DNA from: an uncultured Muribaculaceae bacterium
GTDB taxonomy: Bacteria; Bacteroidota; Bacteroidia; Bacteroidales; Muribaculaceae
Assembly: GCA_958439725.1 (NCBI GenBank)
Contig: CAUBWJ010000049.1
Location: forward strand, 1 to 13,067
DNA length: 13,067 bases
Direction: 5' to 3'
The notes beneath the pieces were generated by a model, which was not told the origin of the DNA, ran no database searches, and saw nothing but the letters and a program-made list of their open reading frames with translations. This document shows, in pieces, positions 1 to 11,529 of this stretch; within the stretch, counting starts at the first letter, position 1, and each line of letters starts with the position of its first letter. The position numbers were made by a program, and so were the translations under genes.

Positions 1-19
1 AAATCACTCAGAGATATGC

Positions 20-54
20 GACCCCAGCGTTAACAAATATTGGGGAACGGGGTC
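20..54. other. Weak intergenic hairpin downstream of the rpoC terminator
   Basis: The arms gacccc (20-25) and ggggtc (49-54) are complementary, and on the minus strand an inner GTT/AAC extension can form with a 3-nt bulge. A competing pairing uses cccca (22-26) with tgggg (41-45). No U-run follows on the minus strand, so this is not a convincing terminator for rpoC, which already has one just upstream. It may belong to the 3' end of a gene beyond the window. Nothing else is recognisable in positions 1-56. Confidence 0.3.
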
Positions 55-56
55 TT

Positions 57-108
57 AAAAACATAGAGAGGACACATCAGTCGTATGACCTCGATGCGTC
101 CTCTCTAT
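57..108 (-). terminator. Intrinsic terminator after rpoC
   Basis: On the minus strand the 16-nt arms ATAGAGAGGACGCATC (108-93) and GATGTGTCCTCTCTAT (78-63) pair over their whole length with a single G-U wobble, around a 14-nt loop. The 3' arm is followed by GTTTTTAA. A long stem followed at once by a U-run is the classic factor-independent terminator. It lies about 60 nt past the rpoC stop codon and should end the rpoBC transcript. Read on the plus strand, the stem is followed by ttcttt, so it might also work weakly against transcription from the other side. The 109-170 spacer holds a smaller bulged hairpin (145-161, minus CCGTTG/CAACCGG) near the stop codon and no gene. Confidence 0.88.
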
Positions 109-170
109 TTCTTTATGTCGCGTAGTGTCAATCAGCTGGTGGAACCGGTTGGCACCAACGGAAGCGTGTA

Positions 171-3100
171 TCAGTCGTTGTCGGAGTGCGAGTCGATTAC
201 GGCTGCTTCCTCAAACAGGCCCTCGATATCGTCCTTCGAGCCTACAACCAGACGGTCGTATTCGCGCAGACCGGTACCGGCGGGAATCAGGTGTCCGCAG
301 ATTACGTTCTCCTTCATGCCCTCGAGCGTGTCGGTCTTGCCGTTGATAGCGGCCTCGTTGAGCACCTTGGTGGTCTCCTGGAACGAAGCGGCCGACATGA
401 AGCTGGTGGTCTGGAGAGCGGCGCGGGTGATACCCTGAAGTATCTGCTCGGAAGTTGCGGGCATTGCGTCGCGCACCTGGATGGGACGGAGGTCGCGGCG
501 TTTCAGAGCCGAGTTCTCGTCGCGGAGCTTACGGGCGGTGATTATCTGGCCGGGCTGCACGTTCTCGCTGTCGCCGGCGTCGGTAACCACTTTCTTGCCC
601 CAGATGCGGTCGTTCTCGTCCATGAAGGCGCGTTTGTCAACAATCTGCTGCTCGAGGAATATGGTGTCGCCCGGATCGATGATGTTGACTTTACGCATCA
701 TCTGGCGCACGATTACCTCGAAGTGCTTGTCGTTGATTTTCACGCCCTGCATACGGTAAACGTCCTGAACCTCGTTGACAATGTATTCCTGCACCGCCGT
801 CGGGCCCATGATGTTGAGGATGTCGGCGGGAGTGATGGCGCCGTCGCTCAACGGAGTGCCGGCACGAACGTAGTCGTTTTCCTGAACGAGAATCTGCTTC
901 GACAGCGGAACGAGATATTTCTTCACCTCGCCCAGACGCGAAGTAACGGTAATCTCGCGGTTGCCTCGCTTCACCTTGCCCAGGTTGACCTCGCCGTCAA
1001 TTTCGGCAACGATGGCGGGGTTGCTCGGGTTGCGGGCCTCGAACAGCTCGGTGACGCGGGGCAGACCGCCGGTGATGTCGCCGGCGTTGCCTGAAGCGCG
1101 CGGTATCTTCACGAAGATATCGCCGGGCTTGAGGGCCGTGCCTTCGTCGACCATGAGGTGTGCTCCCACAGGGAGTGCGTAGGTCTTTATAACCTCGCCT
1201 GCCTCGTCGACAATCTGGGCTTCGGGAGCTTTGGTCTTGTCCTTGCTCTCGATTATGATCTTCTCGCGCAGACCTGTCTGTTCGTCGGAATCCACGCGGT
1301 AGGTTACGTTTTCAATCAGGTTCACATAGTTTACCTTACCGCCGGCCTCGCTGACGATTACGGCGTTGAAGGGATCCCAGTCGCAGATGAGGTCGCCTTT
1401 CTTCACGGTGTCGCCGCTGCTGAAATAGAGCTTCGAGCCGTAAACGATGTTGGCGTTTGTGAGCATCATGCGGGTGTTGGGATCGAGGATACGCATTTCA
1501 GCCAGACGGCCGATGACAACCTCTACCTTGCGGCCCTTGGCGTCGACTTCATCGGTGGTCACGGTACGGAGCTCGTCGATTTCGAGGATACCGTCGTAAC
1601 GCGACACGATTGAGTTGACGGCGGCGATGTTGGATGCCACACCACCCACGTGGAATGTACGGAGGGTAAGCTGTGTACCGGGCTCGCCGATTGACTGGGC
1701 TGCAATCACGCCCACAGCCTCGCCTTTCTGAACAAGGCGGTTGTTGGCAAGGTTGCGGCCGTAGCACTTGGCGCATACGCCCTTCTTGCTCTCGCAGGTG
1801 AGCACCGAGCGGATTTCAACCGACTCGATAGGCGACTTGTCGATGCGGTCGGCGGCAGCGTCGTTGATTTCCTCGCCGGCGGCAACGATGATTTCGCCGC
1901 TCACGGGGTCAACGATATCATGGACTGAAACGCGGCCGAGTATGCGCTCTCCGAGCGATGCCACAACTTCGTCGTTGTTCTTGATTTCCTTGCAGACGAG
2001 TCCGCGCAGGGTTCCGCAGTCCTCTTCGTTGATGATTACGTCGTGGGCCACGTCGACCAGACGACGGGTAAGATAACCGGCGTCGGCTGTCTTGAGCGCG
2101 GTGTCGGCAAGACCCTTGCGGGCACCGTGGGTGGAGATGAAGTATTCGAGCACGCTCAGACCCTCCTTGAAGTTGGCGAGAATAGGGTTCTCGATAATCT
2201 GACCTCCTTCGGCGCCGCTCTTCTGAGGCTTGGCCATAAGGCCGCGCATACCGGAAAGCTGACGGATCTGGTCCTTTGAACCACGGGCACCCGAGTCAAG
2301 CATCATGAACACAGGGTTGAAGCCCTGCTGGTCGGCTGAAATCTGCTTCATGAGCGTGTCGGCCAGACGGGCGTTCACGTGTGTCCAGATGTCGATTATC
2401 TGGTTGTAGCGCTCGTTGTTGGTTATGAAGCCCATGGCGTAGTTGTTGAGCACTTCCTGCACCTGCTCGTAGCCTTCGCGCACGTATTCCTCTTTTTCCT
2501 TGGGGATGATAACGTCGCCCAGGTTGAAGGAGATACCGCCCTTGAAGGCCATGTAATATCCGAGGTTCTTGATGTCGTCGAGGAACTGTGCCGAACGCGG
2601 GATACCGCATTTCTTGATAACCTTGGAGATGATGTTGCGGAGCGATTTCTTGGAAAGAATCTCGTTGACGTAGCCAATCTCTTCGGGCACATACTGGTTG
2701 ACCAGCACGCGGCCCACGGAGGTGTTCTCCACGAGGTGCTCTATGGGGTTACCGTTCTCGTCAACGTCCTTGACCATCACCGAAACGGGAGCATGAAGCG
2801 TCACGCGGCCCTCGTTGTAGGCAATCTGGGCCTCTTCGGGGCCGTAGAATTTCAGGCCTTCGCCCTTGTCGCCCTTGCGGAGCTTGGTGATGTAGTAGAG
2901 ACCGAGCACCATGTCCTGCGAGGGAACGGTGATAGGCGATCCGTTGGCGGGGTTGAGGATGTTGTGTGCGCCGAGCATGAGCATCTGGGCCTCGAGCACG
3001 GCCTCGTTGCCAAGAGGAAGGTGAACGGCCATCTGGTCACCGTCGAAGTCGGCGTTGAACGCCGTACATGCGAGCGGGTGAAGCTGGATTGCCTTTCCTT

Positions 3101-4457
3101 CTATCATCTTGGGCTGGAATGCCTGGATACCGAGACGGTGAAGTGTCGGGGCTCGGTTGAGCAGCACGGGATGGCCTTTCATCACGTACTCCAGGATGTC
3201 CCATACCACGGGCTCCTTGCGGTCAACGATCTTTTTGGCCGATTTCACGGTCTTGACGATGCCGCGCTCCAGGAGCTTGCGGATTACGAAAGGCTTATAG
3301 AGTTCGGCCGCCATGTTTTTGGGCAGACCGCATTCATGCATTTTAAGTTCGGGACCTACCACGATTACCGAACGTGCGGAGTAGTCCACACGCTTACCGA
3401 GAAGGTTCTGACGGAAACGGCCCTGCTTGCCCTTGAGCGAGTCGGAGAGCGATTTGAGCGGACGGTTGGCCTCTGACTTCACGGCCGACGACTTGCGGGA
3501 GTTGTCAAGCAGCGAGTCCACGGCTTCCTGGAGCATGCGCTTCTCGTTGCGGAGAATCACTTCGGGAGCCTTGATTTCTATGAGTCGTTTCAGACGGTTG
3601 TTGCGGATAATCACGCGGCGGTAGAGGTCGTTGAGGTCGCTGGTGGCGAAACGGCCGCCGTCAAGCGGAACGAGCGGGCGCAGTTCCGGCGGAATCACCG
3701 GCACGGCCTTGAGTATCATCCATTCAGGTTTGTTGCGCTCGCGCGAGGCGCGGAACGACTCAACCACCTGAAGGCGCTTCAGGGCCTCGGTCTTGCGCTG
3801 CTGCGAGCCGTCCTTGTCGGCCTGGTCGCGGAGCTGATACGACAGAGAGTCGAGATCCAGGTCCTTGAGAAGGTCGTAGATGGCCTCTGCGCCCATCTTG
3901 GCTATAAACTTGTTGGGGTCGTCGTCGGGCAGGAGCTGGTTTTCCTTGGGAAGCTTGTCGATAACCTCGAAGTATTCCTCCTCGGTGAGCAGGTCCATGC
4001 GCTGCACGTTCTCGGCGGCTCCGGGCTGTATCACGATATATTTCTCGTAATATATCACGGCGTCGAGCTTCTTCGAGGGAAGACCCAGCAGATAGCCTAT
4101 CTTGTTGGGGAGCGAACGGAAATACCAGATGTGGGCCACAGGCACCACGAGATTGATATGTCCCATGCGCTCGCGGCGCACCTTCTTCTCGGTGACGTCC
4201 ACGCCGCAACGGTCGCAGGTGATGCCCTTGTAGCGTATGCGCTTGTACTTTCCGCAGTGGCACTCGTAGTCCTTCACGGGACCGAAAATGCGCTCGCAGA
4301 ACAGGCCGTCGCGCTCGGGCTTGTAGGTGCGGTAGTTGATGGTTTCGGGCTTCAGCACCTCGCCGCTCGACATCTCGAGGATTTCCTCGGGCGATGCCAG
4401 GCCGATGGTGATTTTGGAGAAGCCGGATTTTATGGAGTTTTCTTTTCTAAAAGCCAT
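171..4457 (-). CDS. rpoC: DNA-directed RNA polymerase subunit beta'
   Basis: This is the beta' subunit, which carries the catalytic magnesium site of RNA polymerase and forms half of the DNA clamp. The 1428-aa protein is full length for Bacteroidales. The N-terminal zinc-binding cysteines are C66, C68, C81 and C84. The catalytic motif NADFDGD is at 468-474, with D470, D472 and D474 holding Mg2+. The bridge helix is near 778-803 (GARKGLADTALKTADAGY). A second zinc site uses C814, C888, C895 and C898. The trigger loop starts at GEPGTQLTLRTFH (925-936, ending in the catalytic-type His936) and resumes at GDITGGLPRV (1126-1135). The roughly 185 residues between are an SI3-type insertion, as known in Gram-negative lineages. 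The start follows rpoB by 33 nt, with no Shine-Dalgarno sequence. The MAFRKENSIKSGFSKI start is typical of the family. It is co-transcribed with rpoB and followed by a strong terminator. No defect is seen. Confidence 0.99.
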   Translation of the reverse strand: MAFRKENSIKSGFSKITIGLASPEEILEMSSGEVLKPETINYRTYKPERDGLFCERIFGPVKDYECHCGKYKRIRYKGITCDRCGVDVTEKKVRRERMGHINLVVPVAHIWYFRSLPNKIGYLLGLPSKKLDAVIYYEKYIVIQPGAAENVQRMDLLTEEEYFEVIDKLPKENQLLPDDDPNKFIAKMGAEAIYDLLKDLDLDSLSYQLRDQADKDGSQQRKTEALKRLQVVESFRASRERNKPEWMILKAVPVIPPELRPLVPLDGGRFATSDLNDLYRRVIIRNNRLKRLIEIKAPEVILRNEKRMLQEAVDSLLDNSRKSSAVKSEANRPLKSLSDSLKGKQGRFRQNLLGKRVDYSARSVIVVGPELKMHECGLPKNMAAELYKPFVIRKLLERGIVKTVKSAKKIVDRKEPVVWDILEYVMKGHPVLLNRAPTLHRLGIQAFQPKMIEGKAIQLHPLACTAFNADFDGDQMAVHLPLGNEAVLEAQMLMLGAHNILNPANGSPITVPSQDMVLGLYYITKLRKGDKGEGLKFYGPEEAQIAYNEGRVTLHAPVSVMVKDVDENGNPIEHLVENTSVGRVLVNQYVPEEIGYVNEILSKKSLRNIISKVIKKCGIPRSAQFLDDIKNLGYYMAFKGGISFNLGDVIIPKEKEEYVREGYEQVQEVLNNYAMGFITNNERYNQIIDIWTHVNARLADTLMKQISADQQGFNPVFMMLDSGARGSKDQIRQLSGMRGLMAKPQKSGAEGGQIIENPILANFKEGLSVLEYFISTHGARKGLADTALKTADAGYLTRRLVDVAHDVIINEEDCGTLRGLVCKEIKNNDEVVASLGERILGRVSVHDIVDPVSGEIIVAAGEEINDAAADRIDKSPIESVEIRSVLTCESKKGVCAKCYGRNLANNRLVQKGEAVGVIAAQSIGEPGTQLTLRTFHVGGVASNIAAVNSIVSRYDGILEIDELRTVTTDEVDAKGRKVEVVIGRLAEMRILDPNTRMMLTNANIVYGSKLYFSSGDTVKKGDLICDWDPFNAVIVSEAGGKVNYVNLIENVTYRVDSDEQTGLREKIIIESKDKTKAPEAQIVDEAGEVIKTYALPVGAHLMVDEGTALKPGDIFVKIPRASGNAGDITGGLPRVTELFEARNPSNPAIVAEIDGEVNLGKVKRGNREITVTSRLGEVKKYLVPLSKQILVQENDYVRAGTPLSDGAITPADILNIMGPTAVQEYIVNEVQDVYRMQGVKINDKHFEVIVRQMMRKVNIIDPGDTIFLEQQIVDKRAFMDENDRIWGKKVVTDAGDSENVQPGQIITARKLRDENSALKRRDLRPIQVRDAMPATSEQILQGITRAALQTTSFMSAASFQETTKVLNEAAINGKTDTLEGMKENVICGHLIPAGTGLREYDRLVVGSKDDIEGLFEEAAVIDSHSDND

Positions 4458-4490
4458 TATGGAGGGTTTTTGAAAAAATTGAAAGAGAGA

Positions 4491-8303
<3,813 letters not shown>

Positions 8304-8350
8304 CTAAAAAGACTAATTATGTGGGAGAAAAGGAATTGAATTTAAATGAT

Positions 8351-8394
8351 AACACAAAAAGGTTAAGTGCGTGCCTTTCGGCCACACTTAACCT
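8351..8394 (-). terminator. Intrinsic terminator or attenuator between rplL and rpoB
   Basis: On the minus strand the stem AGGTTAAGTGTG...CGCACTTAACCT (12 bp with one G-U) continues, past a single bulged A, into GCC/GGC closed by a GAAA tetraloop. The 3' arm runs directly into TTTTTGTG. This is a near-ideal intrinsic terminator, 24 nt after the rplL stop codon and about 50 nt before the rpoB start. No other promoter matching the Bacteroidetes TAnnTTTG pattern is visible in front of rpoB, so rpoBC probably depends on partial read-through. In E. coli an attenuator at the same place lets only a minority of transcripts enter rpoBC. I infer the same role here. Confidence 0.87.
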
Positions 8395-8417
8395 ATATAC
8401 CTGATTAACAGGCGTTA

Positions 8418-8792
8418 TTATTTAAGTTCAACTTCTGCGCCAGCTTCCTCGAGCTCTTTCTTGAGGCCTTCGGCTTCAGCCTTGGCAAGACCTTCCTTGA
8501 CTACGCTGGGTGCGCCGTCAACGAGTTCCTTGGCTTCCTTCAGACCAAGACCGGTCTGAGCCTTAACAACCTTAACGACGTTGAGCTTGCTTGCGCCAGC
8601 TGACTTGAGAACTACGTCGAACGAAGTTTTTTCTTCAGCGGCGGGAGCGCCTGCGGCGGGACCGGCGGCTACTGCTACAGCGGCAGCGGCGGGTTCGATA
8701 CCATATTCGTCCTTAAGGATCTGAGCAAGTTCGTTTACTTCCTTTACCGAGAGGTTAACTAATTGTTCTGCAAAAGCTTTTAAATCTGCCAT
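8418..8792 (-). CDS. rplL: 50S ribosomal protein L7/L12 (bL12)
   Basis: This is the multi-copy stalk protein that recruits EF-Tu, EF-G and other translational GTPases to the ribosome. The 124-aa length is normal. The N-terminal dimerisation helices cover about 1-32. A flexible Ala/Gly/Pro hinge covers about 33-54 (EPAAAAVAVAAGPAAGAPAA). The globular C-terminal domain covers 55-124 and includes the factor-binding LGLKEAKELVDGAP segment (82-95). It follows rplJ by 67 nt, a spacer that is AT-rich and shows no strong hairpin. The sequence upstream of ATG is A-rich (AAATACTAAA) without a Shine-Dalgarno sequence. It is the last ribosomal protein gene before the terminator, which fits the need for more L7/L12 than RNA polymerase. 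Confidence 0.98.
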   Translation of the reverse strand: MADLKAFAEQLVNLSVKEVNELAQILKDEYGIEPAAAAVAVAAGPAAGAPAAEEKTSFDVVLKSAGASKLNVVKVVKAQTGLGLKEAKELVDGAPSVVKEGLAKAEAEGLKKELEEAGAEVELK

Positions 8793-8859
8793 TTTAGTAT
8801 TTGTTTATTGATTATTGACTTGAATGATTTAATTTGAGGAGATGTGATAGAGATGATGT

Positions 8860-9384
8860 TTATGCTTCTTTCTTGGAGAGGGTCTCAAGGATGCCATGGA
8901 GCTTGGTGCCGCCGCTGGTGAGAGCGGAAACAACATTCTTGGCGGGCGACTGAAGGAGAGCCACAACATCGGCGATGAGTTCGTTCTTGCTCTTGATAGT
9001 GGCAAGGGTGTCGAGCTGGTCGGCGCCTACATAGATGGTTTCTTCAACGTATGCGGCCTTGAGCGCGGGGAGCGTATCGTCCTTTTTCACGAAGTCCTTG
9101 ATAAGCTTTGCAGGAGCGTTGGCAACCTGTGTGCACATCAGGGATGTGGGACCGGCCATAGCGGGATAGAGTTCGCTGTAATCACCTTCGAGGTTTTCGA
9201 GAGCCTTGTGGAGAAGAGTGTTCTTAACGACAATCAGCTTCACGTCGGCTTTGGCGCAGGCACGGCGAAGAGCGCTTGTCTTCTCGGCGTTGAGGCCTGC
9301 GGTCTCCACAAGGTAGAAATTGGGATACTCCTTGAGGATTTCGGTGATTTTATCTATAATAACGGATTTATCTTCCTTTCTCAT
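8860..9384 (-). CDS. rplJ: 50S ribosomal protein L10 (uL10)
   Basis: L10 is the base of the L7/L12 stalk: its N-terminal domain binds 23S rRNA next to L11, and its C-terminal helix carries the L7/L12 dimers. The 174-aa protein is full length. The N-terminal region (MRKEDKSVIIDKITEILKEY) and the segment around VKLIVVKNTLLHKALE are characteristic, and a helical tail ends in ETLSKKEA. The gene lies 21 nt after rplA and 67 nt before rplL. In many bacteria an L10-binding leader RNA precedes rplJ. Here the gap to rplA is too short to hold one, so autoregulation at that position is unlikely unless it uses the end of rplA. No Shine-Dalgarno sequence is seen (CTAAGAGCATC before ATG). Confidence 0.98.
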   Translation of the reverse strand: MRKEDKSVIIDKITEILKEYPNFYLVETAGLNAEKTSALRRACAKADVKLIVVKNTLLHKALENLEGDYSELYPAMAGPTSLMCTQVANAPAKLIKDFVKKDDTLPALKAAYVEETIYVGADQLDTLATIKSKNELIADVVALLQSPAKNVVSALTSGGTKLHGILETLSKKEA

Positions 9385-9405
9385 GATGCTCTTAGTTTAA
9401 TGCTG

Positions 9406-10101
9406 TTAGTCATCGATGGTCTTAGAGTCGACTTTTACGCCGGGGCTCATCGTGCTCGAAAGATAAATGCTCTTTATATAGGTGCCCTTGGCTGTAGCGG
9501 GTTTGAGCTTGATGAGGGTGTTGACGAATTCACGTGCGTTCTCTTTCATCTGCTCGGGAGTGAAGCTCACCTTGCCTATGGACGAGTGAACGATACCGTT
9601 CTTGTCAACCTTGAAGTCAATCTTGCCCTTCTTAACTTCCTCTACGGCTTTTGCAACGTCGTTGGTCACTGTGCCGCTCTTGGGGTTAGGCATCAGGCCG
9701 CGGGGACCGAGGATACGGCCCAGAGCACCGATCTTACCCATGATGGCGGGCTGGGTGATGATGATGTCGACGTCGGTCCAGCCGCCTTTGATCTTTTCGA
9801 TATATTCGTCGAGACCTACATAGTCGGCTCCGGCGGCCTTTGCGACAGCTTCGGCATCGGGGTTGCAGAGCACAAGTACTTTTACAGTCTTGCCGGTTCC
9901 GTGGGGCAGCGTCACAACGCCGCGGACCATCTGGTTAGCTTTACGGGGATCTACGCCGAGGCGAACGTCGATATCAAGCGAAGCATCGAATTTGGTATAG
10001 GTGATTTCCTTTACCTTTTCAGCCGCTTCAGCGAGAGAGTAGGCCTTCCCTGCTTCAATCTTCGATAAAGCCAACTTCGCATTTTTTGTAAGTTTACTCA
10101 T
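9406..10101 (-). CDS. rplA: 50S ribosomal protein L1 (uL1)
   Basis: L1 forms the mobile stalk at the ribosomal E site and helps release deacylated tRNA. In several bacteria it also represses its own operon by binding mRNA. The 231-aa protein is full length. Signature segments are GVVTLPHGTGKTVKVLVLC (61-79) in domain I and GRILGPRGLMPNPKSGTV (128-145) in the second domain. The C-terminal part, including SSTMSPGVKVD, closes domain I. It starts 16 nt after rplK, so the two are clearly co-transcribed and probably translationally coupled. The upstream AATTGAGACATT is not a good Shine-Dalgarno sequence. If L1 regulates itself here, the GC-rich leader before rplK is the likely target. Confidence 0.98.
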   Translation of the reverse strand: MSKLTKNAKLALSKIEAGKAYSLAEAAEKVKEITYTKFDASLDIDVRLGVDPRKANQMVRGVVTLPHGTGKTVKVLVLCNPDAEAVAKAAGADYVGLDEYIEKIKGGWTDVDIIITQPAIMGKIGALGRILGPRGLMPNPKSGTVTNDVAKAVEEVKKGKIDFKVDKNGIVHSSIGKVSFTPEQMKENAREFVNTLIKLKPATAKGTYIKSIYLSSTMSPGVKVDSKTIDD

Positions 10102-10117
10102 AATGTCTCAATTGAAG

Positions 10118-10564
10118 TTATTTTGTGGTTTCGGGGAATGTACCTTTGACGGTGATACCCATACTTCTGGCTGTTCCGGCAACCATACGCATTGCTGATT
10201 CTACGGTGAAGCAGTTCAGATCGGGCATTTTGTCCTCTGCTATGGTCTTTACCTGATCCCAGGTCACCTCGCCTACCTTGTTACGGTTAGGCTGGGCCGA
10301 GCCGCTCTTGAGCTTGGTTGCTTCAAGAAGCTGGATGGCTACGGGAGGCGTCTTGACAACGAAGTCAAAGCTCTTGTCGGTGTAGTAGGTGATTACTACA
10401 GGAAGAACTTTGCCGGCTTTGTCCTGGGTACGGGCATTGAACTGCTTGCAAAACTCCATGATGTTGATGCCCTTGGAGCCCAGCGCGGGGCCTACTGGGG
10501 GCGAGGGGTTTGCTGCTCCACCCTTAATCTGCAATTTGATTTGTCCAGCAATTTCTTTAGCCAT
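10118..10564 (-). CDS. rplK: 50S ribosomal protein L11 (uL11)
   Basis: L11 binds the GTPase-associated region of 23S rRNA with L10 and takes part in factor-dependent GTP hydrolysis and in the stringent response. The 148-aa protein is close to the usual 140-148. The N-terminal KLQIKGGAANPSPPVGPALG contains P22, P23 and P26, positions where changes give thiostrepton resistance in other bacteria; they are wild type here. The C-terminal RNA-binding domain includes NKVGEVTWDQVKTIAEDKMPDLN and ends in MVAGTARSMGITVKG. It is preceded by the 153-nt structured spacer after nusG, the longest gap between protein genes inside the secE-rplL segment. There is no Shine-Dalgarno sequence before ATG, only an A/T-rich tract. 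Confidence 0.98.
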   Translation of the reverse strand: MAKEIAGQIKLQIKGGAANPSPPVGPALGSKGINIMEFCKQFNARTQDKAGKVLPVVITYYTDKSFDFVVKTPPVAIQLLEATKLKSGSAQPNRNKVGEVTWDQVKTIAEDKMPDLNCFTVESAMRMVAGTARSMGITVKGTFPETTK

Positions 10565-10717
10565 TTTAATCTTAATTTTAGATATTGGTGTTGAATGTGC
10601 GCGTTATGGTCCACTTCCCGTTCCTCTTCCGTCCGGAAAGCCGCTTTCGCCCTGGCGGGTCGTAACCCCCGTTAACGGCGCGCGCACTCCCGGCTCTGAA
10701 AGAAGCCGAGGGGTGAA
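10565..10717 (-). promoter_or_regulatory. Candidate structured mRNA leader of rplK-rplA
   Basis: This 153-nt gap between nusG and rplK is strongly GC-rich in its central part (about 10600-10715), unlike most other spacers here. On the minus strand it holds, just after the nusG stop, the hairpin CTCGGCT...AGCCGgGAG (one bulged G, 8-nt loop). A perfect 7-bp long-range pairing follows, GTGCGCG (10687-10681) with CGCGCAC (10603-10597). Inside that helix are a GGGT-TACG-ACCC hairpin, the palindrome CCGTTAACGG and a TTTCC/GGAAG hairpin. No U-run follows any stem, so it is not a terminator. The last 30 nt before rplK are AT-rich and unstructured, as expected for a ribosome landing site. By analogy with L1-controlled leaders before rplK in other bacteria, I infer an L1-binding regulatory RNA; I could not match the known L1 motif. 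Confidence 0.45.
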
Positions 10718-11281
10718 TCACACTCGCTCTACCTGCGTGTTCTCGAGTTCGAGCGGAGTCTTGCGCCCGAAAATCTTGACCATGACTTTGAGTTTCTTTT
10801 TCTCGCGGTCTACTTCCTCTATCTCGCCCGTGAATCCGTTGAAAGCACCGAAGGTGACCTTCACCGTATCGCCCACCAGATAGGTGTTGCCTGCATCCTC
10901 GGTGATGTCGACGAGTTCGTCGGCCATGCCGAGCATTCGCTGCACCTCGCTTTCGCGCAGTGCCTCGGGACGGGCGTCCTTGCCGCGTCCGCGCAGGAAA
11001 TCTATCACATTGGTGGTATTGCGGAGCTCATAGATAACTTCGCCGCAGAGAATAGCCTCAATGAATACGTAGCCGCTGTAAAGATTCTTTTCTTTGACAA
11101 CCTTCTTGCCGCCGCGCACCGTAAGCACCTTTTCCGTCGGTATCAGGACCTGGAAGACGTATTTGCCGAGGTCGGTGTTGCGTATCTGGGCATCCAGAAG
11201 CTCCTTTACCTTGGCTTCCTTACCGGAAATGGCACGCAGAACGTACCATGCCTTCTTTACTTCTTCTTTTTCTTCAGCCAT
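10718..11281 (-). CDS. nusG: Transcription termination/antitermination factor NusG
   Basis: NusG binds the clamp of RNA polymerase, reduces pausing, and links the polymerase to Rho or to the ribosomal protein S10. The 187-aa protein is the normal length. The NGN domain covers about 11-117, starting AWYVLRAISGKEAKVKELL and including LYSGYVFIE, where Ser replaces the Pro of the common PGYVF motif. The KOW domain covers about 136-166 (VGDTVKVTFGAFNGFTGEIEE). A charged N-terminus, MAEEKEEVKK, precedes the first strand. It lies 35 nt after secE, the usual secE-nusG pair, and upstream of the L11 operon. No Shine-Dalgarno sequence is visible. The NGN-KOW order and the position next to secE favour housekeeping NusG over a specialised paralogue such as UpxY. 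Confidence 0.98.
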   Translation of the reverse strand: MAEEKEEVKKAWYVLRAISGKEAKVKELLDAQIRNTDLGKYVFQVLIPTEKVLTVRGGKKVVKEKNLYSGYVFIEAILCGEVIYELRNTTNVIDFLRGRGKDARPEALRESEVQRMLGMADELVDITEDAGNTYLVGDTVKVTFGAFNGFTGEIEEVDREKKKLKVMVKIFGRKTPLELENTQVERV

Positions 11282-11316
11282 TGATGCAGACTTTTACTTT
11301 GATGGGAAAAGAGTGA

Positions 11317-11517
11317 TTACTGACCCAGGCTATAAATGAAACGCATAAGCCTTTCCACTACCTGATCCATGCAGAGGATTATCAAAGCGATAATAATGGA
11401 AGCAATCATTACGATAATCGCACTTTTGATCAGCTGTGTTTTTGTAGGCCACGAAGTCTTATACCGTAGCTCGGTGTAAGACTCCTCGATATCCGTAAGT
11501 AATTTTAATTTCTTCAT
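11317..11517 (-). CDS. secE: Preprotein translocase subunit SecE
   Basis: SecE clamps the two halves of SecY in the SecYEG channel of the inner membrane. The 66-aa protein is the short, single-span form common outside Gammaproteobacteria. A charged amphipathic N-terminal part (MKKLKLLTDIEESYTELRYK) leads into the conserved TSWPTK (21-26). One transmembrane helix follows at about 32-50 (AIIVMIASIIIALIILCM), then a short tail. I chose the ATG at 11517. An in-frame start at 11562 would add 15 residues, but that stretch lies inside tRNA-Trp and is not SecE-like. The start is only 12 nt from the CCA end of the tRNA. No Shine-Dalgarno sequence is present (AGAAAACGAACA before ATG). nusG follows after 35 nt. 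Confidence 0.95.
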   Translation of the reverse strand: MKKLKLLTDIEESYTELRYKTSWPTKTQLIKSAIIVMIASIIIALIILCMDQVVERLMRFIYSLGQ

Positions 11518-11529
11518 TGTTCGTTTTCT

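Noticed and set aside
2379..3476. Long open frame (365 codons) antisense to rpoC
   Set aside because: It lies fully inside the conserved rpoC coding region. Its translation is a low-complexity mix of V, H, L, E and D typical of the mirror image of a codon-biased gene, with no recognisable domain.
8304..8350. Possible promoter for rpoB
   Set aside because: I looked for the Bacteroidetes TAnnTTTG element with an upstream TTTG. Only poor, mis-spaced matches exist in this AT-rich stretch.
8896..10068. Open frame of 390 codons antisense to rplJ and rplA
   Set aside because: It crosses the gap between two intact ribosomal protein genes and has no recognisable domain; best explained by codon bias in the true genes.
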